NCBI GenBank assembly: GCA_934096585.1
Contig: CAKOMG010000004.1
Coordinates: forward strand, 143,545-207,544
Length of the DNA stretch: 64,000 nucleotides
From: an uncultured Bacilli bacterium
GTDB lineage: Bacteria > Bacillota_I > Bacilli_A > ML615J-28 > CAG-698
Direction: 5' to 3'
Made by a program: the position numbers and the translations under genes. Shown here one piece after another: positions 17,671 through 25,782 of this stretch (within the stretch, counting starts at the first letter, position 1; the number at the start of each line of letters is the position of its first letter). The notes beneath the pieces were generated by a model. The model searched no databases. It was not told the origin of the DNA and saw nothing but the letters and a program-made list of their open reading frames with translations.

Positions 17671-19044
17671 ATGAAATTGTATTTTAATGTTAATGACAAA
17701 CCCAAATTCGGACAAATCTTAGTCTTCGCTCTTCAACAACTTTTAGCTATTATGGCTGCAACAATCGCCGTTCCTAGAATTGTTGGAAATGGAATGAGTA
17801 TGGCAGCCGCATTATTTGGTGCAGGCGTTGGAACAATTGTTTATTTATTATTTACAAAATTTAAGAGTCCAGTATTTTTAGGATCATCATTTGCCTTCTT
17901 AGGATCAATGAGTGCTGCTTTTGCTGGAGCTGTCACTGTTAGTGCAGGATACTTAGGATTATTAATAGGTGCAGGACTTGCTGGTTTAGTGTATGTTGTA
18001 CTTGCTATACTTGTTAAAGCTTGCGGTACAAAATGGGTTAATAAATTAATGCCTGCTGTTGTAATTGGACCCACAGTTGCTATTATAGGATTATCACTTG
18101 CTGGTAATGCAGTTGGAGATTTATTGAAAGGAAATACTGCAGAAGGATTAAAATTATATACAACATATATCGGTTTATTATGTGGACTAGTTACATTAGC
18201 TGTTACAATTATTTGTTCAGTATATGGTAAAAAAATGATAAAAATGATTCCATTTGTAATGGGAATACTTGCTGGATATGTTTTAGCAACAATTTTCACT
18301 GTAATTGGTAAAGTAGCAAATATTCAAGAATTAGTAATAATTGATTTTGATAAATTTAAATCAATTGAATGGGTTCCTTCATTTACATTTATTGAAGCAT
18401 TTAAAGGTATAAAAGACTTTTCAAGTTCAAAAGAATTTTTCACTTATTTAGGAACTATAGCAGTAGCTTATGTACCTGTTGCATTTGTTGTATTTGCTGA
18501 ACACATTGCTGACCACAAAAATCTTTCAACAATTATTGAAAAAGATTTATTAGAAGATCCAGGTCTTGATAAAACATTATTAGGTGATGGCGTAGGATCA
18601 ATTGCTGGTGCAATATTTGGTGGATGTCCAAACACAACATATGGTGAATCAGTTGGATGTGTTGCTATTTCTGGAAATGCTTCAGTTGTTACAATTCTTA
18701 CAACTGCAATTATGGCTATCGTAATTTCTTTCTTTGGACCTTTCTCAACATTCTTATCAACAATACCTTCATGTGTAATGGGCGGAGTTTGTATTTCACT
18801 ATATGGATTTATTGCAGTATCAGGATTAAAAATGATTCAAGATGTTGATTTAGGTGATAATAGAAATCTATTTGTTGTTGCTATAATTTTAATTGCGGGA
18901 GTTGGAGGAATGACTCTAAATATTGGTAAAGTAACAATTACTGAAGTTGCTTGCGCATTAATTCTTGGAATTCTAGCAAACTTCTTATGTAACATAAAAA
19001 AAGACAAAAAAGAAGAAACAGAAGAAACAAAAGAGTTAAAATAG
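17671..19044 (+). CDS. uraA: NCS2 uracil permease (UraA/PyrP type)
   Basis: A 457-residue transporter of the second NCS2 branch. FALQQLLAIMAATIAVPRIVG at the N terminus and the segment DPGLDKTLLGDGVGSIAGAIFGG followed by CPNTTYGESVG (about residue 305-335) match the uracil-permease group; the PNTTYGE loop carries the substrate glutamate. A uracil substrate is more likely than xanthine on this evidence. ATG 17671 is chosen over an upstream TTG because AAAAGGAG lies 9 bases before it. The gene follows the guanine-type permease and may share its riboswitch-controlled transcript. Confidence 0.82.
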   Translation: MKLYFNVNDKPKFGQILVFALQQLLAIMAATIAVPRIVGNGMSMAAALFGAGVGTIVYLLFTKFKSPVFLGSSFAFLGSMSAAFAGAVTVSAGYLGLLIGAGLAGLVYVVLAILVKACGTKWVNKLMPAVVIGPTVAIIGLSLAGNAVGDLLKGNTAEGLKLYTTYIGLLCGLVTLAVTIICSVYGKKMIKMIPFVMGILAGYVLATIFTVIGKVANIQELVIIDFDKFKSIEWVPSFTFIEAFKGIKDFSSSKEFFTYLGTIAVAYVPVAFVVFAEHIADHKNLSTIIEKDLLEDPGLDKTLLGDGVGSIAGAIFGGCPNTTYGESVGCVAISGNASVVTILTTAIMAIVISFFGPFSTFLSTIPSCVMGGVCISLYGFIAVSGLKMIQDVDLGDNRNLFVVAIILIAGVGGMTLNIGKVTITEVACALILGILANFLCNIKKDKKEETEETKELK

Positions 19045-19087
19045 TTATAGTTTAATAATATCCTTTTAGGAAAGAAAAGAGTTAAAA

Positions 19088-19639
19088 ATGAGAAAAAATT
19101 TAGGTAAAAAAACATATCTGTTTCCAATGCCTGTACTAATAATTGGCACATATGATGAAGATGGAACACCTAACGCAATGAATGTTGCTTGGGGAACAAT
19201 TAGTGATTATTATCAAATTGAAATTAATTTAGGGTCACATCAAACAACAAAAAATTTAGAAAAAACAAAAGCTTTTACTGTAACATTTGCAGATGTTGAA
19301 CATATGGCAGAAGCTGATTACGTTGGTATTGTATCTGGTGAAAAAATAAAAGATAAAGTTAATAGAGCTCATTTAAACTACGAAAAAAGTAAATTCGTAA
19401 ATGCCCCTGTTTTTACTGATTTTCCTTTATCATTAGAATGTGAAGTTGCATTAAATGATAATGGTAGAGTATTAGGAAATATTGTAAATGTATTAGCTGA
19501 TGAAAAAGTATTAGATGATAAAGGAACAATAGATATAGAAAAGTTACATTTAATAGTTTATGATGCTGCTGGTAACACTTACGTTGAATTAGGTAAAAAA
19601 GTAGGTCTTGCTTTTTCCATAGGAAAAACAATCAAATAA
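19088..19639 (+). CDS. Flavin reductase-like (FMN-binding) protein
   Basis: A 183-residue cytosolic protein of the split-barrel flavin reductase-like family: PMPVLIIGTYDEDGTPNAMNVAWGTI at the N terminus is the FMN-binding opening strand pair, followed by SHQTTKNLEKTKAFTVTF. Members reduce flavins or act as flavoprotein reductases of unknown partners. It lies 43 bases after the uracil permease and ends at a strong terminator, so it may be the last gene of that operon; a ribosome site GAAAAGAG precedes the ATG. Confidence 0.82.
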   Translation: MRKNLGKKTYLFPMPVLIIGTYDEDGTPNAMNVAWGTISDYYQIEINLGSHQTTKNLEKTKAFTVTFADVEHMAEADYVGIVSGEKIKDKVNRAHLNYEKSKFVNAPVFTDFPLSLECEVALNDNGRVLGNIVNVLADEKVLDDKGTIDIEKLHLIVYDAAGNTYVELGKKVGLAFSIGKTIK

Positions 19640-19650
19640 ATTAAAATTAT

Positions 19651-19682
19651 AAAAAGAGTTAGTATAGCTAACTCTTTTTTAA
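19651..19682 (+). terminator. Intrinsic terminator after the flavin reductase-like gene
   Basis: AAAAAGAGTTAG / CTAACTCTTTTT, a 12-bp stem with a TATAG loop. Confidence 0.88.
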
Positions 19683-19689
19683 TTTAAAA

Positions 19690-19718
19690 TTGTTAATACA
19701 AATAATATATGTTATAAT
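19690..19718 (+). promoter_or_regulatory. SigA-type promoter of the GH3-amidohydrolase gene
   Basis: TTGTTA at 19690-19695, a 17-bp spacer, and TGtTATAAT with the -10 at 19713-19718. Confidence 0.75.
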
Positions 19719-19736
19719 TAGGTGAGGAGACATATT

Positions 19737-22307
19737 ATGAAACATTTGACTTTAGAACAAAAAATAGGACAATTAATAATGGTAGGCTTTGATGGTGATA
19801 CTTATAGTAGTCATATTGAAAGTTTAATAAATAACTATGTCAGTAATGTGATATTGTTTTCAAGAAATTATAAAAATCCAAAAGATTTACAAGCATTAAA
19901 TAAAAGAATATATCAAGAAGTAATAAATAAAACAGGCATAATTCCTTTTATTGCGATTGATGAAGAAGGAGGACCAGTAACAAGATTAACTCATCCTTTT
20001 ATTATTCCTCCATCACAAATGACGACATCTTCATCAAACTTTCCTGATGCTAGCTATTTTGTTGGAAAAATGATAGGAGAGGATTTAAATAAAATGGGGA
20101 TTAATATAAATTTTGCTCCTTGTTTGGATTTGAATCCTAAATTAGAAAATGAAACAGGGCATGTTAGAAGTTATGGAGATGATCCTAATTATGTTTCATA
20201 CATGGCCAAAAGATTCATTCAAGGTTCTAAAGAAAATAATGTTTTATGTACATTAAAGCATTTTCCTGGTGAAGGAAATACTTTAGAAGATACACATCTT
20301 AATTTGCCTGTGTTATCTCTTTCAAAAGAAGAAATCCATAATAATATGATTCCCTTCGTTAATAATTTAAACGCTCCTTTAATAATGGCTACTCATATAT
20401 TATTTAAAGAATATGATAATGTTCCAATATCATTATCTAAAAATGTCTTAACATCATTGCTTAGAAACCAATTAAATTATGAAGGAATAATAATCACTGA
20501 TTGTTTAGAAATGAAGGCTATAAAAGACTATTATGGCACTGAAAATGCCGCTGTGATGAGTTTGAAAGCTGGAAGTGATATAGTTTTAATCAGTCAAACA
20601 GAAAACATTCAAAAGGAAGTATTGAAGAAAATAAAAGAAGCTATAGAAAATAATGAATTATCAATTGATGAAATAAATAGAAAAGTAGAAAGAATTTTAA
20701 AGCTCAAAGAAGACTTAAAAATGCCAACATTTGAAGAGTATGTGCCATTACAAACAAACTTAAAAATAATGTCAAATATTGTAGATGAATCTATAACTAT
20801 CGTAAAAGGAAAAGATATAAAAATAAATTGTCATACAAAATTTGTCATTGGTATGGGAAGCTATAAAACAATTGTTGAAGAAAGAGAGAATATTAATATA
20901 AAAAATATCTTACAAACTAATTTTAAAAATGAAATATTTGATATTGTTGATTATAAAGATCAAAATCAAGATATAGTCCTATTTTTAAATAGCAGTTTTA
21001 ATTATGTAAAAGAAATTAATAACATAATAAAAAACAATAACACACATATAATAGCGTTTAAAGGTCCAATGATTTTAAAAAAATTACAAAATATATCTAA
21101 TTTTATATGCTTATATGAATATACGCCATTATCAATTAATAGTGTAATAAAATATTTAAAAGGACAAATAGAAGCGAAAGGAACACTGCCTTTAAAACAT
21201 GCACCACTTATAGATTCTCATATTCATTTTTCTTTTCCTCATACATTTGAAGAAGTAGAAGATGCTTTGAATATTTCTTGTGCTACCAGAGGAAATTTAG
21301 TTGCACAAATAGATAGATATAAAGTATCGGACACTATTGATTGTCTATATGCAAAATATTTAAGTAAAGATAGATTATATGTATATGGCAGTTTAGATGC
21401 AACACAATATTTAAAAAATCAAAACATGGGATACAACTTAATAGAGCATATTAAGCATTTAATGAATTGTGGATGTGATGGTATTAAAATGTTAGAAGGT
21501 AAACCAGATCAACGAAAAATTTTTAAAATACCTAATTTTGACAATGATGAATGGGATAAAGTGTTTGAATATATAGAAAAAGAACAAATCAATATTATAT
21601 GGCATGTCAATGATCCTGAAGAATTTTGGGATATAAATAAAATACCTGTTTGGGCCAAACAAGCAGGATGGTTTTATGACAATACTTTTATTAATAATGA
21701 AAAGCAATACAATGAAATCAAAAATGTATTAGACAAGCATCCGCTTTTACATATTACCTTTGCTCACTTTTTTTTCATGTCAAATCAATTAAATAGGTTA
21801 GATAAAATATTAAGCAAATATCCAAATGTATGTGTCGATATAACTCCAGGAATAGAATTATTTGAAAATTTATCAAAAAATTTAAAAGAAGCAAAAGATT
21901 TTTTTATTAAATACCAAGATAGAATTATTTATGGTACTGATATATCTAGATGTTATTATGATAATGATAAAGAAGAAAATATTATTGATGCATTTAATAG
22001 AAGTAGATTATGTTATCGTTTCTTGAAAGAATCCAAAGTTGATATTGAAATCAATAAAAAATCATTATTAGGAACTAATTCAATTCATATTAATGGTTTA
22101 TCTTTAGATACAAAAATAATTAATAAAATAACTTATCAAAATTTTTATAATAGAAACTTAGAACCAAAAAAGCTAAATATAGATGAAATAATTAAAGAAA
22201 TTGATAGAGAAAAAGAAAGAATAAATTATCTAAATAAATATTTTTGTTATAATTATAGTACAGTTTATCTAGAGCGCGTTAAAGATAGTATAAAAATAAA
22301 GGGGTAG
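19737..22307 (+). CDS. GH3 (NagZ-like) beta-N-acetylhexosaminidase fused to an amidohydrolase domain
   Basis: An 856-residue cytosolic protein of three parts. Residues 1-325 are a GH3 N-terminal TIM barrel: KIGQLIMVGFDG, IAIDEEGGPVTRL, KHFPGEG, the catalytic histidine H187 in EDTHLNLPV and the nucleophile D255 in ITDCLEM. Residues about 335-485 resemble the GH3 C-terminal alpha/beta domain and end in GTLPLK. Residues 490-800 look like an Amidohydrolase_2 (PF04909) barrel with apparent metal ligands DSHIHF (493-498), HVND (H623), AHF (H677) and GTD (D735). NagZ enzymes release N-acetylglucosamine from cell-wall fragments. The start at 19737 has GAGGAG upstream. The fusion is unusual, and both domains appear intact. 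Confidence 0.82.
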   Translation: MKHLTLEQKIGQLIMVGFDGDTYSSHIESLINNYVSNVILFSRNYKNPKDLQALNKRIYQEVINKTGIIPFIAIDEEGGPVTRLTHPFIIPPSQMTTSSSNFPDASYFVGKMIGEDLNKMGININFAPCLDLNPKLENETGHVRSYGDDPNYVSYMAKRFIQGSKENNVLCTLKHFPGEGNTLEDTHLNLPVLSLSKEEIHNNMIPFVNNLNAPLIMATHILFKEYDNVPISLSKNVLTSLLRNQLNYEGIIITDCLEMKAIKDYYGTENAAVMSLKAGSDIVLISQTENIQKEVLKKIKEAIENNELSIDEINRKVERILKLKEDLKMPTFEEYVPLQTNLKIMSNIVDESITIVKGKDIKINCHTKFVIGMGSYKTIVEERENINIKNILQTNFKNEIFDIVDYKDQNQDIVLFLNSSFNYVKEINNIIKNNNTHIIAFKGPMILKKLQNISNFICLYEYTPLSINSVIKYLKGQIEAKGTLPLKHAPLIDSHIHFSFPHTFEEVEDALNISCATRGNLVAQIDRYKVSDTIDCLYAKYLSKDRLYVYGSLDATQYLKNQNMGYNLIEHIKHLMNCGCDGIKMLEGKPDQRKIFKIPNFDNDEWDKVFEYIEKEQINIIWHVNDPEEFWDINKIPVWAKQAGWFYDNTFINNEKQYNEIKNVLDKHPLLHITFAHFFFMSNQLNRLDKILSKYPNVCVDITPGIELFENLSKNLKEAKDFFIKYQDRIIYGTDISRCYYDNDKEENIIDAFNRSRLCYRFLKESKVDIEINKKSLLGTNSIHINGLSLDTKIINKITYQNFYNRNLEPKKLNIDEIIKEIDREKERINYLNKYFCYNYSTVYLERVKDSIKIKG

Positions 22308-22327
22308 CAAAATGCTAACCCTTTATT
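22298..22327. terminator. Bidirectional terminator between convergent genes, overlapping both ends
   Basis: AAAGGG-G-TAGC(AAAAT)GCTA-A-CCCTTT: an interrupted 10-bp stem that contains the TAG stop of the left gene and ends just inside the right gene's stop region. Confidence 0.7.
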
Positions 22328-23660
22328 TATTAAATTTCATATTATAGTCGGGATGACAATATCCGGTAATTGTATTATAATCAAGTGGATATGTTCTTTG
22401 AGCTACCATATTGGATGTATTGCCTTCAATGGTATATACAGTAGTGTCATCACTTTTTACAACAATACCAATATGGCTTGCTCCATTACTTGCAAATATA
22501 ATTAAATCCCCAGGAACCGGTGTGTAATTTTCTTTGAAATAAAAGCGATTCATTTGTTCAAAATTACTTTTAAATACTGAAACAGAAATACTCCTTGGGA
22601 TAATATGCTTAGATATACCAGCGTTATTTGCACACCATGAAACAAATGTTGCACACCAGGCTTCATAATTACAGCTATTCCATTCGCCATATTTAGTGTC
22701 ATTGTTTCCTGTCAATTCTTTATATCCTTCTTCTGCAAGTGCTATATCTAAAATTTTATTTATATAATCTCTTTCTCTATATCCAGTAACTTCTACAGTA
22801 ATTCTAGCATTAGTTTTATTGCTTGAAGAATCTTTTGATGTTATTAAAACTGTAGCTTTTCCTGGTTGAACTCCCATAAATAATCCTGTATCAGATATGA
22901 TTAAAATATCTTCATTAATTGTTTTATAAGTATAACGTTGTAAGTTTTTAGCATCCACAATATGCAATTGTTCATCAACACTGGCATCAATAACAAAGTT
23001 GCCATCATCAAAATATAGAACTAAAGGTGCACCTTCAGGTTCTCCAGATTTAGTAGTAGTAGTTGCTTGTGATCCAACATAGATAGTTTCTTCACCAATA
23101 TTACTTGGAAATTTCTTTTGCCTTACATGTACAACAGCTTGGCCGTCTTTTAATGCTTTAATTTTATTGTCTGGTGTGATTTCAAGGATAGTATTATCAG
23201 AAACACTAAATTCAAATTCATCAAGTGATTTTGCCCCAACATTAGTCATATTTTCAATTCCTAAGTCAAGAGTTCTGCCAACTAATAATCCATTAGTATT
23301 AAAATTGAATCTTAGTGTACTTTTGCGATAGTTAATATTATCATTTACGTATACAATAAATTGTTTTACTATTGTTTTTTCTTTATTACTAATAGTTATA
23401 ACTGCAATACCGCCTTCTACGCCTGTAAATACTTCATTTTCTAAAGTAATAATATCATTGTTTGTGGAAATGATAAGATCGCTAAAATCGCCTATACCAT
23501 CATAATCTATTGGAATGAAATCAGTATCATTGATATTGATTGTTGTAGAATCAGTATCAAGGTTAATAAATGTTATTGAATGTTTTTGTTCAGGTTTTGT
23601 TTTACATCCAATAAACATAAAACAAAAAATAATTAATAAAAAAATGTAAATCTTTTTCAT
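22323..23660 (-). CDS. CHAP-domain lipoprotein with Ig-like repeats
   Basis: A 445-residue lipoprotein. The signal peptide ends in the lipobox FIGC (Cys about 19). Residues 30-290 form three bacterial Ig-like (BIG2-type) modules, recognisable by repeats such as 'NDIITLENEVFTGVEGGIAVITIS' and 'ISDTGLFMGVQPGKATVLI'. The C-terminal 150 residues are a CHAP domain with the catalytic Cys in AWCATFVSW, His in ASHIGIV and the EGNTSN turn; CHAP enzymes cleave peptidoglycan peptides. It is anchored to the outer face of the membrane. ATG 23660 is preferred over GTG 23666, since AGAGGTG overlaps the GTG. A striking inverted repeat occupies its promoter. Confidence 0.88.
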   Translation of the reverse strand: MKKIYIFLLIIFCFMFIGCKTKPEQKHSITFINLDTDSTTININDTDFIPIDYDGIGDFSDLIISTNNDIITLENEVFTGVEGGIAVITISNKEKTIVKQFIVYVNDNINYRKSTLRFNFNTNGLLVGRTLDLGIENMTNVGAKSLDEFEFSVSDNTILEITPDNKIKALKDGQAVVHVRQKKFPSNIGEETIYVGSQATTTTKSGEPEGAPLVLYFDDGNFVIDASVDEQLHIVDAKNLQRYTYKTINEDILIISDTGLFMGVQPGKATVLITSKDSSSNKTNARITVEVTGYRERDYINKILDIALAEEGYKELTGNNDTKYGEWNSCNYEAWCATFVSWCANNAGISKHIIPRSISVSVFKSNFEQMNRFYFKENYTPVPGDLIIFASNGASHIGIVVKSDDTTVYTIEGNTSNMVAQRTYPLDYNTITGYCHPDYNMKFNK

Positions 23661-23680
23661 ACGCACCTCTTTACACTCAT

Positions 23681-23709
23681 ATTATAACAAATTTTGTCAA
23701 ATTTGTTAA
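23681..23709 (-). promoter_or_regulatory. Promoter of the CHAP lipoprotein gene with an operator-like inverted repeat
   Basis: On the minus strand, TTAACA (23709-23704), a 17-bp spacer and TGtTATAAT (-10 at 23686-23681). A perfect inverted repeat, AACAAATTT-N4-AAATTTGTT (23686-23707), fills exactly the space between the two hexamers. Confidence 0.7.
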
Positions 23710-23750
23710 GGGCTTTCATAAATAAAACAAAGATTTACAAATTTTTCTAG

Positions 23751-24002
23751 TTATTGACGCAATAAGCGAATTTCTTGATCAATATCTATGTCTTCTAAAT
23801 TTTTATATAAATAAAATTTGTAATTTAAAAAATCATTAATGAATTCTTGAACAGTAATATAACATTTGATATTTTCATTGATTACTAAAATTTTATTATT
23901 GCTTTTCATAAAAAAAATTCTTTTGATATTGTAGTTTGAAGCGATTAGAATATTAGTATTTAAAAGTTCTAATGCTTCGTTTAAATTATTTATTTGTTTC
24001 AT
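23751..24002 (-). CDS. Small protein of unknown function
   Basis: An 83-residue protein (MKQINNLNEALELL...) without membrane segments, mixed alpha/beta in appearance, ending IDQEIRLLRQ. A ribosome site GGTGATG lies before the ATG. I recognise no family. It lies alone between the CHAP lipoprotein and the divergent ywzB-like gene. Confidence 0.5.
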   Translation of the reverse strand: MKQINNLNEALELLNTNILIASNYNIKRIFFMKSNNKILVINENIKCYITVQEFINDFLNYKFYLYKNLEDIDIDQEIRLLRQ

Positions 24003-24057
24003 AACATCACCGAAAATAATTATATCAAAAAAAACTATTTATGTAAACTCAATAGTA

Positions 24058-24066
24058 TGATATAAT
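24058..24066 (+). promoter_or_regulatory. Extended -10 promoter of the ywzB-like / spoIIQ pair
   Basis: TGATATAAT; the -35 region (TTTATG, 24038-24043) is weak. Confidence 0.55.
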
Positions 24067-24088
24067 AATTATGAAAGGATTATAAATT

Positions 24089-24310
24089 ATGTTAGATATT
24101 GTTTTAACTATATGGTTTTTTATTGTTTTAATTCCTTCGATATATTTATTATATACTTCTTTGCAATGCTTTGATTATGAAAAAATCTTAAAAAAAGGAA
24201 AAGTGAGAGAATTAAAAATAGTTTTATTTATAGTCAGTGTTGGTTTTGCTTTTTTATTTGCCAACTGTTTTGTTAGTATCATTGAAAGAATCGCAAAAAT
24301 ATTTCAATAA
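24089..24310 (+). CDS. ywzB: DUF1146 (YwzB-like) small membrane protein
   Basis: A 73-residue protein with two helices (about 4-26 and 45-66) separated by the loop LQCFDYEKILKKGKVRELKI, which matches the DUF1146 family of Bacillus YwzB. In Bacillus this gene lies between the ATP synthase operon and the spoIID-spoIIQ-spoIIID region, so its place directly before a spoIIQ homologue is conserved context. Function is unknown. GAAAGGA supplies the ribosome site. Confidence 0.72.
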   Translation: MLDIVLTIWFFIVLIPSIYLLYTSLQCFDYEKILKKGKVRELKIVLFIVSVGFAFLFANCFVSIIERIAKIFQ

Positions 24311-24361
24311 ACGATGTATAAATGTTTTTACCTTGTAAATAATAAATATGAGGTGAATAAA

Positions 24362-25033
24362 ATGAAAAAATGGTTTAAAAACTTAAATAGAGAACAAGCT
24401 CAAAAAATTGTTTTTGTAGGGCTGTTAGTTTTAATTTTTGCGGCTTTTTTTATTTCACTTAGTATTGCTAAGAGTAATGAACATAAAAAGCCAAATGATG
24501 ATCCAATAGAGCAACCTAACGATGGAAACGAGCCAGATGATGGACATAAACCTGATGATAAACCAAAACCAGCAGAAGAATCAATGGGACTTCCTATCAA
24601 AGGCGATTTCGTTGTTGTAAGAAAATTCTATGATTCATCATATACTGATGAAAATTTGGAACTTGCTGTTATCCAATATGGTAAGAAATATTACACAAGT
24701 AGTGGTATTGCATTATCAGCTGTTGATAAAAAAGATGCTGATGTTTGTAGTGCTTTATCTGGTGAAGTGACAACAGTACAAGAAAGCCCAATTTATGGGG
24801 TGACAGTTACGATCAAGCATAGTAATGATGTATACACTGAATATAGTAGCTTATCAAAAACGAATGTTAAAGTTGGCGATACTGTTAAACAAGGAGATGT
24901 TATTGGAACGAGTGGAGTATGCGAATTTGATAGTTCATTAGCATCACACGTATTTTTCAAAGTTGTAAAAAATAATAAGACATACGATCCAGAAACAGTA
25001 ATTGGTAAAACCACATTAAAAATTGGTGAATAA
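24362..25033 (+). CDS. spoIIQ: SpoIIQ-like LytM-domain protein, catalytically degenerate
   Basis: A 223-residue protein: a cytosolic N terminus, one membrane helix (about 16-36), a P/D/K-rich linker, and a LytM/M23 domain (about 80-223). The zinc site is lost: HxGxD is S113-S-G-I-A117, and the late HxH is SHVFF. Loss of an ordinary LytM active site is also known in B. subtilis SpoIIQ, the forespore protein that binds SpoIIIAH across the intermembrane space during engulfment. The DUF1146 neighbour upstream and spoIIID downstream support the call. ATG 24362 has GAGGTG upstream; the longer frame lacks one. Confidence 0.8.
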   Translation: MKKWFKNLNREQAQKIVFVGLLVLIFAAFFISLSIAKSNEHKKPNDDPIEQPNDGNEPDDGHKPDDKPKPAEESMGLPIKGDFVVVRKFYDSSYTDENLELAVIQYGKKYYTSSGIALSAVDKKDADVCSALSGEVTTVQESPIYGVTVTIKHSNDVYTEYSSLSKTNVKVGDTVKQGDVIGTSGVCEFDSSLASHVFFKVVKNNKTYDPETVIGKTTLKIGE

Positions 25034-25080
25034 ATATTAGGTTTTCCTAGGATTTTTTAAAAGCTTAATTATTATAGTAG

Positions 25081-25114
25081 AAAAACACTAGTTCATTGTG
25101 AACTAGTGTTTTTT
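25081..25114. terminator. Bidirectional terminator between spoIIQ and the ABC permease gene
   Basis: A 15-bp perfect stem, AAAAACACTAGTTCA with its complement, with a three-base loop and flanking A and T runs. Confidence 0.9.
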
Positions 25115-25116
25115 AT

Positions 25117-25782
25117 TTATGGTAAACTTTTTATAATATTAAAATTAGAATAATAAATTAGGTTTAAAAAATTAATAATAACATTCAAACCCAAAACTAT
25201 TAAAATATAATTAATTGGATTAAGTTTAAACAGTGCAATTGATATAATTTGTTCAGTTAAGATTTCATGAGAAACATTAGAAATAAATCCCATAACATAT
25301 TTATTAAAGAACAAGAAACAAATAACAACAAGAATAAGTAATACTTTTCTAAAAATCTTTTGATATCTAAAGTATAAAGAATAGCAACAGCTTAAATTAA
25401 AAGTAGAAATAAATAAACCTATAATTACACAAACAAATTTAAAATTAAATCCTGATTTAATTATAGCTATTCTCATAATTGTAAATAATAAAAGCATAAT
25501 TAAACTTAAAGTGATGTTCCAAATAATGATAGATAGAGAATATATAAACCTATTATTTTGCAAAAAGGCGTAAGTTTTTCCGAAACTACCATATAATGAT
25601 GCCGCGATAAAAGCAGTAAAAACAATAGCACAAAACAAAGTAAAAGAACCAATATAATATTTGATAGTATCATTAAAAGGTATAAATAAGATTAAACTAA
25701 TAAATAAGATACATGATAAAAAAATTATTAATATCTTTTTTAAATTATTAAATTGGATTTTTAAAATATTAGTCAATTCCAT
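25117..25782 (-). CDS. ABC transporter membrane subunit (YtrC/ABC-2-like)
   Basis: A 221-residue protein with six hydrophobic helices starting near residue 18, typical of small ABC-2 type permeases. It overlaps the upstream ATPase-like gene by 14 bases, so the two form one unit. Both lie between the sporulation genes spoIIQ and spoIIID and are read in the opposite direction. No substrate can be inferred. A GGAG ribosome site precedes the ATG. Confidence 0.6.
   Translation of the reverse strand: MELTNILKIQFNNLKKILIIFLSCILFISLILFIPFNDTIKYYIGSFTLFCAIVFTAFIAASLYGSFGKTYAFLQNNRFIYSLSIIIWNITLSLIMLLLFTIMRIAIIKSGFNFKFVCVIIGLFISTFNLSCCYSLYFRYQKIFRKVLLILVVICFLFFNKYVMGFISNVSHEILTEQIISIALFKLNPINYILIVLGLNVIINFLNLIYYSNFNIIKSLP

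Noticed and set aside
24311..24361. SigF-type promoter before spoIIQ
   Set aside because: A GTATA element is present, but no matching -10 could be found at the right distance.
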